From Bacillota bacterium (GTDB lineage: Bacteria > Bacillota > Halanaerobiia > B1SED10-174): a stretch of 64,000 nt of DNA. The stretch lies in the NCBI GenBank assembly GCA_007122335.1, contig SKTZ01000021.1, forward strand, positions 1-64,000, given 5' to 3'. The position numbers and the translations under genes were made by a program. Under the pieces are notes generated by a model. It saw nothing but the letters and a program-made list of their open reading frames with translations, searched no databases and was not told the origin of the DNA. This document shows positions 26,972-36,644 of the stretch, piece by piece. The number at the start of each line of letters is the position of its first letter. Position 1 is the stretch's first letter.

Positions 26972-28555
26972 ATGCAAAGAAGAAAAAAACTGGGAAAAAT
27001 CCTGTGTGAACTTGGTTTTATCAGCCAGGAAGAACTTAAAAAGGCTCTTCACCGACAAAAAAATACCTCGCCCCACCGGCAGATCGGTTCTATTCTGATT
27101 GAGATGGGTTTCCTTAGCGAAAGGCAACTTGCGCAAGGGCTTGCTGTTCAATTTAAACTGCCCTTTGTTGACCTGAAAAAGGAGTTGCCCCTGTCTGCCG
27201 TGGCGAGAAGCTTAAGCGAAACCAAAGCCCGCCAGAGCCGGGCTTTGGTTTTTGATCAGGTAGACAGGTCGTACAGGGTTGCTGTGGCCGACCCTACCAA
27301 TATTTCTCTTCTGGATAATTTACGCGGTTATCTCGGGAGAAGTGTGGAAATATTTGTCGGGGTACCTTCGGAAATTAAAAACATGATTGATTTTGTTTAC
27401 TCGGGAAAAGATGAAGAAAAAGTAACTGAACTGGCTGATCAAATTATTCACGAGGCAATTCGCAGAAAAGCCAGCGATATTCATCTGGAACCCGGAATGG
27501 AAAAATTAATGGTTCGCTACAGGGTGGATGGGGTTTTAGAAAATGCTTTTTCTATTTCCAAAAATGTCCACCCTTTTTTAATTTCCCGCTTAAAAATACT
27601 CGCGGGGATGGATATTGGGGAAAAAAGAAGACCCCAGGATGGTAGGGTAAAAATCGATAGAGGAGGGGAATGGGATCTTCGTGTTTCAACCCTGCCGGCA
27701 TACCAGGGGGAAAAAATGGCAATTCGGGTCCTGGATCGCTTAACCATTCCAGAAATGGAATATTTAGGCCTGGAGGTCAAACAGGAGAATAGACTCCGGG
27801 AAATTCTAAACCTGAGGAATGGAATTTTTCTGGTTGTGGGGCCGACGGGAAGCGGAAAAACCACAACCTTATTTTCCATGCTCAAAGAACTCCAGGGAAA
27901 AAATCTGAATATAACTACGGCAGAAGATCCCATTGAGTACATTCTCCCTGCAGTTAACCAGATTCAGGTTAACCCAAAAATAGGTCTGAATTTTGCCGCT
28001 CTTTTACGTTCCATTTTGCGACAGGACCCGGATGTAATTATGCTGGGTGAAATACGGGATGAGGAAACTGCAGGGATTGCTATTAATGCAGCTTTGACAG
28101 GACATCTGGTTCTGAGTACCCTTCATACCCATAATGCTCCTTCGGCCCTGATCAGGTTATTGGAAATGGGAATTGAACCATATCTTGTCTCTTCTACTGT
28201 TATTGGAATAATGGGGCAAAGACTGGTTCGGAAATTCTGTCCGGATTGTTTTCCGAAAAAAGAAAGTAATGATCTCCGCACCGTGTCTTACTGGGAACGA
28301 ATGGACCGGGTGGGAGAAAAGACTGGTTGTTCATCCTGTTATGCTTCAGGATACAGGGGAAGAACTGCAATAGCGGAAGTTCTAATTCCCGATGATAATT
28401 TGCGAGAAAAAGTTGTTCAAAAAGAACCCGGGGTTAACCTAAAAAAAGCTGCTGCGGGAATAATGGAGGAAAGTTTAAAAGAAGCGGGATTGAAAAAAGT
28501 TGAGCGGGGAGAAACCTCCCTGGAGGAGGTGTTAAGGGTTGTTCGGGGAGGATAA
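26972..28555 (+). CDS. pilB: GspE/PilB-type secretion/pilus assembly ATPase
   Basis: GSPII_E N-domain, ASDIHLEPG, Walker A VGPTGSGKTTTLFSML, Asp box EDPIEY, Walker B DPDVIMLGEIRDEETA, CPDC...CSSC zinc motif. Confidence 0.95.
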   Translation: MQRRKKLGKILCELGFISQEELKKALHRQKNTSPHRQIGSILIEMGFLSERQLAQGLAVQFKLPFVDLKKELPLSAVARSLSETKARQSRALVFDQVDRSYRVAVADPTNISLLDNLRGYLGRSVEIFVGVPSEIKNMIDFVYSGKDEEKVTELADQIIHEAIRRKASDIHLEPGMEKLMVRYRVDGVLENAFSISKNVHPFLISRLKILAGMDIGEKRRPQDGRVKIDRGGEWDLRVSTLPAYQGEKMAIRVLDRLTIPEMEYLGLEVKQENRLREILNLRNGIFLVVGPTGSGKTTTLFSMLKELQGKNLNITTAEDPIEYILPAVNQIQVNPKIGLNFAALLRSILRQDPDVIMLGEIRDEETAGIAINAALTGHLVLSTLHTHNAPSALIRLLEMGIEPYLVSSTVIGIMGQRLVRKFCPDCFPKKESNDLRTVSYWERMDRVGEKTGCSSCYASGYRGRTAIAEVLIPDDNLREKVVQKEPGVNLKKAAAGIMEESLKEAGLKKVERGETSLEEVLRVVRGG

Positions 28556-29759
28556 TAAACACGTTTTTTCTGAGGAAAATTTTTTTTACAGGGGGATTGA
28601 CCGGGAGGGAAACAGAGTTAAGGGAAGGATAGAGGCGCGAAATTCTCGGGAAGCACTGGAAGTTCTTGGGGACAAGGGGTATATAATCCTCAAGCTTAAA
28701 AAGAAAAAAAATATGAAAAAGAGAATCGGGCTGAGGATAAAAGGGGAGGAAAAGCAGTTGATTTTTTTCTCCCGCCAGCTAGCAATCCTTTTGCAGGGAG
28801 GGTTACCTCTTGGCCAGGCTCTGGATTTACTTGCAAACCAGGCCACCGATAAAAAAATGAAAGGAATTTTCCGGGAAATTAAGGGTCAGATCATGCAGGG
28901 GTACTCGCTTTTTGCGGCAATGTCAGGACACAGGGGTTTTTTCCCCGAATTTTTCCTGCAGATGATTAAAATGGGAGAAGAAGCCGGCCTGACTACAAAA
29001 ATTTTATTTAATATGGCAGAACATTTTGAGCGGAATCTCCAGTTGAAAAGAGAAATCAAAGAAGTTTTGCGCTACCCTATTTTTGTTCTGGCAGTCGCCC
29101 TGGGGGTAATGGCTTTCCTGATTTTTAATGTTCTTCCCTATTTCTCCTCTCTGTATCTGGATTACAGCCCGGAATTGCCCTTATTGACCCTGAGGTTGGT
29201 TAAAGCCAGCGAGTTTATTAGAATGAACTTTTCCCATTTATTAGTTTCCTTTATGCTTTTATTTCTGTTATTCAGAACCTTGAAATTTGAGAAAAAAATA
29301 AATTTTTGGCTGGATATACAAAAAGCGAGATTCTCGCCAACAAAAAAATATTTTTGGGCCTTTGTGGGAAATAATCTCAGCCTGTTATTAAAAGCAGGGT
29401 TAACGGTAGACCGAAGCCTAGAAATGGTGGTGGAACAAACTGAGAACCAGTTTTTAAGGGTTGGGTTGGAGAAGGCAGAAAAGGATGTGAAGGGGGGAGA
29501 ATTGCTTTCCAATTCACTGCAAAAATGGCTCAATCCTGATCCCTTCTTTATCTGTATGCTTCGAATTGGTGAGGAAACCGGAAAAGTGGATGAGATGACA
29601 GGCCAGGCTGGTTCATATTACCTGGAGGAAATGGAAAACTGGCTTAAAAATATGGTTTCTTTTCTGGAACCCTTACTGATTTTACTTGTTGCTGGCCTGG
29701 TTGGTTTGATCATGATAGCAATGGTTTTACCCATGCTGGATATGATCCAGATCTGGTAA
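28539..29759 (+). CDS. pilC: PilC/GspF inner-membrane platform protein
   Basis: F/YRGIDREGNRVKGRIEARNSREALEVL; two T2SSF repeats (FSRQLAILLQGGLPLGQALDLL; FVGNNLSLLLKAGLTVDRSLEMV). Confidence 0.93.
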   Translation: MFGEDNKHVFSEENFFYRGIDREGNRVKGRIEARNSREALEVLGDKGYIILKLKKKKNMKKRIGLRIKGEEKQLIFFSRQLAILLQGGLPLGQALDLLANQATDKKMKGIFREIKGQIMQGYSLFAAMSGHRGFFPEFFLQMIKMGEEAGLTTKILFNMAEHFERNLQLKREIKEVLRYPIFVLAVALGVMAFLIFNVLPYFSSLYLDYSPELPLLTLRLVKASEFIRMNFSHLLVSFMLLFLLFRTLKFEKKINFWLDIQKARFSPTKKYFWAFVGNNLSLLLKAGLTVDRSLEMVVEQTENQFLRVGLEKAEKDVKGGELLSNSLQKWLNPDPFFICMLRIGEETGKVDEMTGQAGSYYLEEMENWLKNMVSFLEPLLILLVAGLVGLIMIAMVLPMLDMIQIW

Positions 29760-29800
29760 AGGGAAATCGGTTTGATAATTTTTTCTGGAGGAAGTTTTAA

Positions 29801-30271
29801 ATGCGCAAAAAGTTTTACCCGGAAGAAAAGGGGTTTACATTGCTGGAGGTTATCCTGGTCCTTTTATTGCTGGGGCTATTATATTCGATAATTATGGGAG
29901 AAGGCTGGAATGTAGGTGCTTTGGATCTTCAAAAAAAGGCCCGCCACCTGGCAACTGATTTGCGCTGGGCCCGTTTCAGGGCAATTCAAACCGGGAAAGA
30001 GCATTATATAAACCTGGAACTGGAACAAAACAGGTACTGGATTTCGCAAAAAAAGGGAGAAAAGATTGTTGAATTAATGGAGAGGGAGCTTGGAGATGGG
30101 GTGGAATTGGTAGATTTTTCCCTGGCCCAGCCAGTTTTTCATTTTTCTTTAACCGGAGCTCCCTCACGTGGTAATACCATTACCTTGGGGGATGAAAAGG
30201 GTCAGGCCCGGGTTATTACCCGGGTGGGAACAGGCCGGGTCAGGGTCAGCATTGAGTCGAAGGAGGGATAA
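29801..30271 (+). CDS. Pseudopilin (GspH/FimT-like)
   Basis: EEKG^FTLLEVILVLLLLGLLYSI prepilin motif plus GspH-like body. Confidence 0.83.
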   Translation: MRKKFYPEEKGFTLLEVILVLLLLGLLYSIIMGEGWNVGALDLQKKARHLATDLRWARFRAIQTGKEHYINLELEQNRYWISQKKGEKIVELMERELGDGVELVDFSLAQPVFHFSLTGAPSRGNTITLGDEKGQARVITRVGTGRVRVSIESKEG

Positions 30272-30274
30272 TGT

Positions 30275-30640
30275 TTGCAGAATGATGGATTTATTCTCTG
30301 GGAAGTCCTGTTTTCTATGGTCCTGCTGGCCATAATCCTGGCTTTTATTTCCGAAGGCTGGTTGACCTGGAAAAAGATGGATAGTCAGGCCGAAGTTCTC
30401 GGGAGAGGGGTTTTTCTGGGGCAAAAGCAGATGGAAGTTTTGCTGGAAACCGGAAAAGGGGAAACAATTGACCGGGGAGAAAAAGGGTTTAAAATTCAAT
30501 CCAGAATGGAACCGTGGGAAAATCTTCACAAGGCCCGGGTTAAGATTAACTGGGAGCAGAGGGGAAATTTAAGGGAAATGGAATTTATCACACTTCACAC
30601 TACTGAGTGTATTTTCAGGGGGAAAAGGCTTGATGAATAG
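30275..30640 (+). CDS. Pseudopilin (PilV/GspI-like)
   Basis: MQNDG^FILWEVLFSMVLLAIILAFI. Confidence 0.72.
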   Translation: MQNDGFILWEVLFSMVLLAIILAFISEGWLTWKKMDSQAEVLGRGVFLGQKQMEVLLETGKGETIDRGEKGFKIQSRMEPWENLHKARVKINWEQRGNLREMEFITLHTTECIFRGKRLDE

Positions 30641-31109
30641 GGGTTTTCTTCTGTTAGAAGTCCTTCTGGCAATTTTTCTTGCGGGGATTCTCTGGATGAG
30701 CCTGAGCACAGCGTACATCAGGGTTGGAGAAAACTGGCAAAATAGCAGTGCTCGATTTGATATCAGGCAACAACAGCGGGTAGTTATGGAGGAAATAATC
30801 AGGAAAATCAGGCAGGCTAAACCGGGAACAATCAGGTTCCTTGAGGGGCCTGATGCCAGAGGAGTTTACACCCGCCTGGAAATGAACCTGAATTACGAAC
30901 CGGAGAGAGCAATTGCTTTTTACCAGAGAGGAGAAAACATTTTAAAAGGTGTTAAAAACCCCGGGCGAGAACGTTTTACCGGGATGTCAATAGCTTTAAA
31001 TGCTGGAAAAATTGTTTTTAAGCCCGCTGATGGGAGAATAATTGTGAAAATCCAGGAAGAAATCAGTTCTTTGGAAAGCGAGGTTTTTGTCCGGGAAGGA
31101 GCGGATTGA
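30630..31109 (+). CDS. Pseudopilin (PilW/GspJ-like)
   Basis: MMNRG^FLLLEVLLAIFLAGILWMSL, QQRVVMEEIIRKIRQAKPG. Confidence 0.76.
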   Translation: MMNRGFLLLEVLLAIFLAGILWMSLSTAYIRVGENWQNSSARFDIRQQQRVVMEEIIRKIRQAKPGTIRFLEGPDARGVYTRLEMNLNYEPERAIAFYQRGENILKGVKNPGRERFTGMSIALNAGKIVFKPADGRIIVKIQEEISSLESEVFVREGAD

Positions 31110-31504
31110 AAATGGGAAAGGAAGGGTCTGTTTTGGTTCCAGTCCTTGTAGTGTGTATTGTTTTTGCGGCAACCCTTGGTGCTCAATACCGGGAAAGTCG
31201 CCTGGAACTGATGATTAACAATAACCTCTACCGGAAACAAAAACTTTTTTACCTGGCCGAGGCTGGCCTGGTAAAGGGTTTTTACAAACTTAAAGAAGAA
31301 CCCGATTGGAAACCGGAGGAAAATTATTATTCCCTGGGACCCGAAGAGGGTTTTTCCCTGGAAATCTGGGAAAAAGAATGTGGTCAATATCTGATATCTA
31401 GGGGTTGCAAAGGAGAAGGAGAATTCTACCTGACAGCAAAATTCAAGGTTTCCGACAACCCTAAAGGTGTTGAATTGCTCTGGTGGAAAGAGGGTTTACC
31501 CTGA
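31106..31504 (+). CDS. PilX/GspK-like minor pilin
   Basis: GKEGSVLVPVLVVCIVFAATLGAQYRESRLELMINNNLYRKQKLFYLAEAGL (AEAG motif typical of PilX-type proteins). Confidence 0.68.
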   Translation: MKMGKEGSVLVPVLVVCIVFAATLGAQYRESRLELMINNNLYRKQKLFYLAEAGLVKGFYKLKEEPDWKPEENYYSLGPEEGFSLEIWEKECGQYLISRGCKGEGEFYLTAKFKVSDNPKGVELLWWKEGLP

Positions 31505-31545
31505 ATTGTGGGAGATGATGCAATTTGTAGAGAGGAGGGCCGGTT

Positions 31546-32475
31546 TTGTTTGCTCTGGACCTGGGAGAAAAAAACTTAAAAATAGTTCGTTTTTCCTCTG
31601 AAAAAAGATCTAAACTCAGGCCCGTAGACTACTGGATAAAAGAAATTCCAGCGGGTTTGTTTGGAGAAAAGGCTGTTAAGGACAGGGAGGGGGTGAAAAA
31701 GTTATTAAATATTCCCCTGGGAAAATCTGGGCTTAATTCAATCTCCCTGAGAGTTTCCCTGCCCCGGAGCAGAGGGCGGTTAATGGTATTTGATTTTCCT
31801 TTGCTGGGCAAAAAAGAATTGAAGGAGGCGGTTAAATGGGAAATGACCCGGTATCTTTCCTTTCGGGGAGAGGAAGCTTTATTTGATTTTGTCTGCCTTG
31901 AGAAAGGTAATAAGAAGCAAAAAATTGTAGCAGGGGCAATCTGTGCGGAATTTTTTAGGTCTTTTTTTAATTTCCTCAACGAACTGGGAACCTTTAAATA
32001 TGAAAGGATAACCCTGGCGCCTGCAGCCCTGTTTCCCCTTTGTTCCAACGGGAAAGCAGATCATGTCGTCCTGGATTGGGGGTGGGGCGGGGCAACCCTT
32101 GTTTTTATGTCAAGAGGTGTTCCCCTTTTAATAAGAAACCTATCAATCCAGGAAGAAAATGAGTTTAATGAAATGGAAAAGAATAATTCAGAAGGATACT
32201 TTATTAGAGTTAAAAAAGAAATTGAAAGAGCCCTGTTACATCTCCCCCAGAAGAGCAGTTCCTGGGAAATGGAGAAAATGATAATTACCGGAGGTAAGGC
32301 GCTAAAAAATGGGTTTATTGAATTCCTCGAGAAAAATTTTAAAGTTCCGGTCCGGTTTCCCGAATATTTTTGGCCTGAAAATCAAAAAGAACAGGTTTTG
32401 CTCTCAGCGGCTCTGGGGTTGGCCAATTTGAAAAGGAGAAAAACATGGAAAGAATTGATTTTACCAGATATTTAG
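31546..32475 (+). CDS. pilM: PilM-like pilus assembly ATPase
   Basis: FALDLGEKNLKIVRFS, actin-like fold motifs (VVLDWGWGGATLVF, MIITGGKALKNGF); followed by PilN/PilO. Confidence 0.82.
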   Translation: MFALDLGEKNLKIVRFSSEKRSKLRPVDYWIKEIPAGLFGEKAVKDREGVKKLLNIPLGKSGLNSISLRVSLPRSRGRLMVFDFPLLGKKELKEAVKWEMTRYLSFRGEEALFDFVCLEKGNKKQKIVAGAICAEFFRSFFNFLNELGTFKYERITLAPAALFPLCSNGKADHVVLDWGWGGATLVFMSRGVPLLIRNLSIQEENEFNEMEKNNSEGYFIRVKKEIERALLHLPQKSSSWEMEKMIITGGKALKNGFIEFLEKNFKVPVRFPEYFWPENQKEQVLLSAALGLANLKRRKTWKELILPDI

Positions 32476-32987
32476 AGGGAGAAAAAAGGGTTTCCAGATC
32501 GGCCCTCAAATTAGTTTTGCTGGCCCTGGTTCTGGTTTTGCTTGTGTTAAATTATTTTCAATTAAAGGGAAATTTGCTCTCCTCTCGGGAAGAGCTAAAA
32601 AGTTGGCGGGGTAGGCAGGTTGAACTTGAAAAAAGGCTTTCCCAGATGAATTTATTGGAAAAGAAGCTGACAGAAAAAAAGGACCAGCTAAATTTTTTTA
32701 AAGAAAAAATCCCAAAAAATAACTTAAATGATATTATATGGGAGTTGTTTTTTAGTATACCCAGGGGGGTCCACTTAACCTCCCTCAGGGCTGATAAAGA
32801 AAAGGGTTTTGTTCTGGAGGGATACCTGGAAAATGAAAATAAAAGAGGGGACCTGGAAAAAAACCTTTCCCTTGTTTTTCCGGAGAAAAAGAAAGTTTTT
32901 AAATTAAAAGATCCCCAAACAAAGGAGAATGGAAAATGGTTCGTTCTGGAGGTAAAACCCGGCCGGGAGGAAGATCGAGATGAATAA
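32445..32987 (+). CDS. pilN: PilN-like protein
   Basis: Short cytoplasmic N-terminus, one TM (LKLVLLALVLVLLVLNYF), coiled coil; IPRGVHLTSLRADKEKGFVLEGYLENE typical of PilN. Confidence 0.78.
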   Translation: MERIDFTRYLEGEKRVSRSALKLVLLALVLVLLVLNYFQLKGNLLSSREELKSWRGRQVELEKRLSQMNLLEKKLTEKKDQLNFFKEKIPKNNLNDIIWELFFSIPRGVHLTSLRADKEKGFVLEGYLENENKRGDLEKNLSLVFPEKKKVFKLKDPQTKENGKWFVLEVKPGREEDRDE

Positions 32988-33495
32988 AATGAATTTTTTG
33001 ATAATTACCATGGGCCTTGTTTCCGGATTAATTTTTTTCGCAATATTTCTTCCCATGCGCGATCAAATCGAAGAAAATAGGGAATTTCAGAACCTAACCA
33101 GGGGCTTAGTAAATGAACTTAGAGCCCGGGAACAAAGACAAATAGAATTAAAGACAGAGCTTGAAAAACTGGAAGGGGAGCTAAAAGAACTCGAGGAAGA
33201 ATTCGTCAAAAACCATGAAGAGATGCAAATGTTTAAAAGTTACTTTGTCGAAAGGGCCAAGGCAAGACAATTAACCGCAAAAGAACTGGAACTAATATCC
33301 TCTGGAGAAAGCACTCTACTAAAAGGAAAATGGAAAGGAAATTTCATTGATTTGCTGAGTTTTTTACAGGACCTTGATACTGTTCCCTTTTTTTTCGAGT
33401 TACTTAAGGTCCTTTTCCAGGTAGAGCAGGAACTGATCCTTGGGGTTACCGGGAAAATTCCTCTAATAAAGGGTGGGGATTTAAATGATTTCTAA
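32980..33495 (+). CDS. pilO: PilO-like protein
   Basis: N-terminal TM, coiled coil, WKGNFIDLLSFLQDLDTVPFFFELLKVLF ferredoxin-like PilO fold; position. Confidence 0.72.
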   Translation: MNKMNFLIITMGLVSGLIFFAIFLPMRDQIEENREFQNLTRGLVNELRAREQRQIELKTELEKLEGELKELEEEFVKNHEEMQMFKSYFVERAKARQLTAKELELISSGESTLLKGKWKGNFIDLLSFLQDLDTVPFFFELLKVLFQVEQELILGVTGKIPLIKGGDLNDF

Positions 33496-33937
33496 AGTCG
33501 GGGAAAAGCTGGCAATTTTCATTCCGGGAGCAATTGTATTGCTCCTCGGGAGTTTTTTAATAACAAACTTAGGGCAATCTCCTTCGAGAAAACCCGTTCC
33601 AGAAATTCTTCCTGAAAAACCTTACCGGATGAAAAATGAGGAAAAAGCTCCAGTTTTTGTCTACCATAGGGAAAGGGAAATTCCCCCTGATCCTTTTTTA
33701 AAGGAGGTGGAGAAGATTAAAAGCAGTCTTCCCCGTCCAGACGATTTAAAAGCTCGGGGCATAATCAGGGGTCGGGAGGTATACCTGGCAATAATTGAAA
33801 CTCAGGAAGAGGTTTATCTGGTTAGAAAAGGCGATGGATTTATGGACTGGGAAATTGAGGGGATATTTTCTGACCATATTGTCCTAAGTAAAATTCCTGG
33901 GGGAACTTTTTATTTTTTACCGGTAGGTGGTGATTAA
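33485..33937 (+). CDS. PilP/GspC HR-like periplasmic protein
   Basis: N-terminal TM; PPDPFLKEVE... LKARGIIRGREVYLAIIETQEEVYLVRKGDGFMDWEIEGIFSDHIVLSK; directly upstream of the secretin. Confidence 0.65.
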   Translation: MISKVGEKLAIFIPGAIVLLLGSFLITNLGQSPSRKPVPEILPEKPYRMKNEEKAPVFVYHREREIPPDPFLKEVEKIKSSLPRPDDLKARGIIRGREVYLAIIETQEEVYLVRKGDGFMDWEIEGIFSDHIVLSKIPGGTFYFLPVGGD

Positions 33938-33939
33938 TT

Positions 33940-35517
33940 TTGGAGAAACTGTTGATTTTTTTCTTGTTTTTGTTTTTAATTATTTCCCCCGTCGAAGCAA
34001 ATGAGCCTCTGGTTGAGGTTACATTTAAAGAAGCTGAATTGAGCGATGTTTTAAGGGGGCTTGCAGATATAGGTGGAATAAATATTTTAATTTCTAATGA
34101 GGTTAAAGGAAGAGTCTCGGCTCATCTGCAGGGGATTTCATTTTCAGAGGCCTGGGAGGGAATTCTTTACACCCATGGGCTGGATTATTTTAAAAAAGAC
34201 AATCTTTATCTAGTTGGCTGCTCTGATCTGATAGCCCAACTAAGTTCCAATGAGGCCATTAAGGTTTTTGACCTTGAAGGCAGGGCCCCCGAGGAAATCC
34301 AAAAATTGATGGGTGAAATTTTTCCCGGACTCAAAATAGCTTTGGATATCAATAGTTCCAGCCTGATCTGTAGCGGTGAAAAAGAAAAGCTTAAAAAGGT
34401 CGAAGAAATCTTATCCCAGGTTGGTGCCCCCCTTAGTAAAGAAAAGGTGAGGGTTTTGGAAATTGATAATATTCAATCGGAAAATGCGGTTGAAATAATC
34501 TCCCAATTGTACCCGGGACTTACTGTAATAACAAGGGGAGGAGATCAGATAATAGTGAAAGGGTTCCCGGAAAAAATAAAAAAAGCAAAAAAAATAATTG
34601 AAGAAATTGATTATCCGCTTCCGCAAAAAGAAATATTAGTTAAAGAGCTGGAGTATGGAGATCCGGAGATTTTTGAACCCCTTTTGCAGGAGCTTTTTTC
34701 GGAAATAGAAATTAAAACTGATAAACGCATGCAGCGGCTTTTGTTAAAAGGAAAACCGGAAAATTTAGAAGAAGTGGTCCCTGTAATCGAAGAGATGGAT
34801 CAACCCCGGGAATTGATTCTTGTTGAATTCCGGATTGAGGAAGTTTCCAGCCATTTTATTAAAGAAAAAGGATTGGACTTAGGACAGTTAGCCAACATAG
34901 ATTTATTTGAAGAAGGGTTTTTATTGCATGGAGAGGGAATTAGATTAAACCTGGAAAATTTTTTGAACCTGATGGAAGAAGAAGGAGTTTCGGAAACTCT
35001 GGCCCGCCCGAGTCTAACCACTCTGGAAGGAATTGAGGGGATACTCCATATCGGGGACAGGATTCCAGTTCACGGAGAGAGAATAAATAATGATGGGGAC
35101 CAGAGGATAGATTACCTGCAAACCGGAATCATAATCTCTTTTACCCCAAGGCTTTCTGAGGGGAAGTATATCACGCTTGAGGTTCGGCCAGAGGTAAGCA
35201 AAATTGGAGAGGAACTGGTTTCGGGTTTTCCCCGGGTGAGCACCAGGGAGGTAGAAACTGTCGTAAGGGTGGAGTGTGGAGAAACATTTGCCTTGGGAGG
35301 ACTTTTGCAGGTTGAGGACCGCTTTAGAAAAAAAGAATTGCCCTGGTTTCGCAAATTACCCCTGATTGGATCCTGGCTTGGTTCTAATAAGGAAAATAAA
35401 CTGGCCACAGAATTAATAATTTTTATTACCCCCCGGGTAATCAGAAAAGATGGAGGAAAATCCCCGGGGAATCAAGAAGAAATAATGAAAAAAATGGATT
35501 TCAAGAAAAAACAATAG
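33940..35517 (+). CDS. pilQ: Secretin (PilQ/GspD family)
   Basis: Signal peptide, STN/N domains (VEVTFKEAELSDVLRGLADIGGINILIS), secretin core (ARPSLTTLEGIEGILHIGDRIPV, RVSTREVETVVRVECGETFALGGLLQ, ELIIFITPRVI). Confidence 0.93.
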   Translation: MEKLLIFFLFLFLIISPVEANEPLVEVTFKEAELSDVLRGLADIGGINILISNEVKGRVSAHLQGISFSEAWEGILYTHGLDYFKKDNLYLVGCSDLIAQLSSNEAIKVFDLEGRAPEEIQKLMGEIFPGLKIALDINSSSLICSGEKEKLKKVEEILSQVGAPLSKEKVRVLEIDNIQSENAVEIISQLYPGLTVITRGGDQIIVKGFPEKIKKAKKIIEEIDYPLPQKEILVKELEYGDPEIFEPLLQELFSEIEIKTDKRMQRLLLKGKPENLEEVVPVIEEMDQPRELILVEFRIEEVSSHFIKEKGLDLGQLANIDLFEEGFLLHGEGIRLNLENFLNLMEEEGVSETLARPSLTTLEGIEGILHIGDRIPVHGERINNDGDQRIDYLQTGIIISFTPRLSEGKYITLEVRPEVSKIGEELVSGFPRVSTREVETVVRVECGETFALGGLLQVEDRFRKKELPWFRKLPLIGSWLGSNKENKLATELIIFITPRVIRKDGGKSPGNQEEIMKKMDFKKKQ

Positions 35518-35529
35518 GGAGGCTTTTAA

Positions 35530-36600
35530 ATGAAGGAAAGGATTGAAAAAATAAGGGAAGAGCTTGGAAATAATAACCTGGACGGCATTATTATAAACCA
35601 CCCCTCAAACCGATTTTACCTGAGTGGTTTCACCGGCTCTGCAGGCACGGTTATGGTAACTGCAAAAAAGGCGATGCTGATTACCGATTTCAGGTATACC
35701 GAACAGGCCCAAAATCAGGCTCCTCACCTGGAGATAGTCGAGCATGACCTGAAAAAAATGGATACCCTAAACCAATTAATAGCAGGGGAAGGGTTAAATA
35801 AAATTGGTTTTGAAGCCGACTTTGAAACTTTCGCAACTGTAGAACAACAGCTAAAGGGTAAAATCGATAACGTGGAATGGGTTCCCACCCATAATTTGGT
35901 GGAGAAGTTCAGAATATATAAAAGCGCTGCTGAACTTTCTTTTTTGCAGGAGGCAATTGATCTTGCCGACCAGGCCTTAGAACATATATGTGGCTTTATC
36001 AAGCCGGGAATGGCAGAGCGGGAAGTAGCTCTGGAATTGGAATTTTTCCTCCGTAAAAAGGGAGCCAAAGGGAGTTCTTTTGATATCATAGTCGCCTCCG
36101 GGCCCCGGGGTTCTTTACCCCACGGGATAGCAAGCGACAAGATAATTAAAGAAGGGGAACTTGTGGTAATTGATATGGGAGCCCGTTTGAACGGTTATGC
36201 TTCTGATGTTACCAGGACTTTTGCGATCGGGAGCGCAGGAGAAAAAGAACGGAAAGTCTATGAAACCGTTTTAGAAGCTCAATTGGCCGCTATTGAAGAT
36301 ATTAAACCGGGGCTGTCCGGACAGGAAGCAGATAAACTATCCAGAGATGTTATCTCTGCTGAGGGTTATGGAGATAATTTTGGCCACGGACTTGGCCATG
36401 GAATTGGAATTGATGTGCATGAAAGCCCCCGTTTGAGTCCCGTTAGCGAAAACAACCTGGAACCGGGAATGGTTTTTACCGTTGAACCTGGAATTTATCT
36501 CCCTGGCTGGGGTGGAGTCAGAATTGAGGATATTGTTGTAATGGAAGAAAATGGGGTCCGAAGCTTGACCAGAGCACCTAAGGAGTTTAAAATTATATAA
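35530..36600 (+). CDS. Xaa-Pro aminopeptidase (M24B)
   Basis: FYLSGFTGSAGTVMV; VVIDMGARLNGYASDVTRTFAIG; HGLGHGIGIDVHESPRLSP; GMVFTVEPGIYLPGWGGVRIED. Confidence 0.95.
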   Translation: MKERIEKIREELGNNNLDGIIINHPSNRFYLSGFTGSAGTVMVTAKKAMLITDFRYTEQAQNQAPHLEIVEHDLKKMDTLNQLIAGEGLNKIGFEADFETFATVEQQLKGKIDNVEWVPTHNLVEKFRIYKSAAELSFLQEAIDLADQALEHICGFIKPGMAEREVALELEFFLRKKGAKGSSFDIIVASGPRGSLPHGIASDKIIKEGELVVIDMGARLNGYASDVTRTFAIGSAGEKERKVYETVLEAQLAAIEDIKPGLSGQEADKLSRDVISAEGYGDNFGHGLGHGIGIDVHESPRLSPVSENNLEPGMVFTVEPGIYLPGWGGVRIEDIVVMEENGVRSLTRAPKEFKII

Positions 36601-36644
36601 GCTGAAATAGGGGAATGGGCTTAACCCCAGATAGGAGGTAAAAA

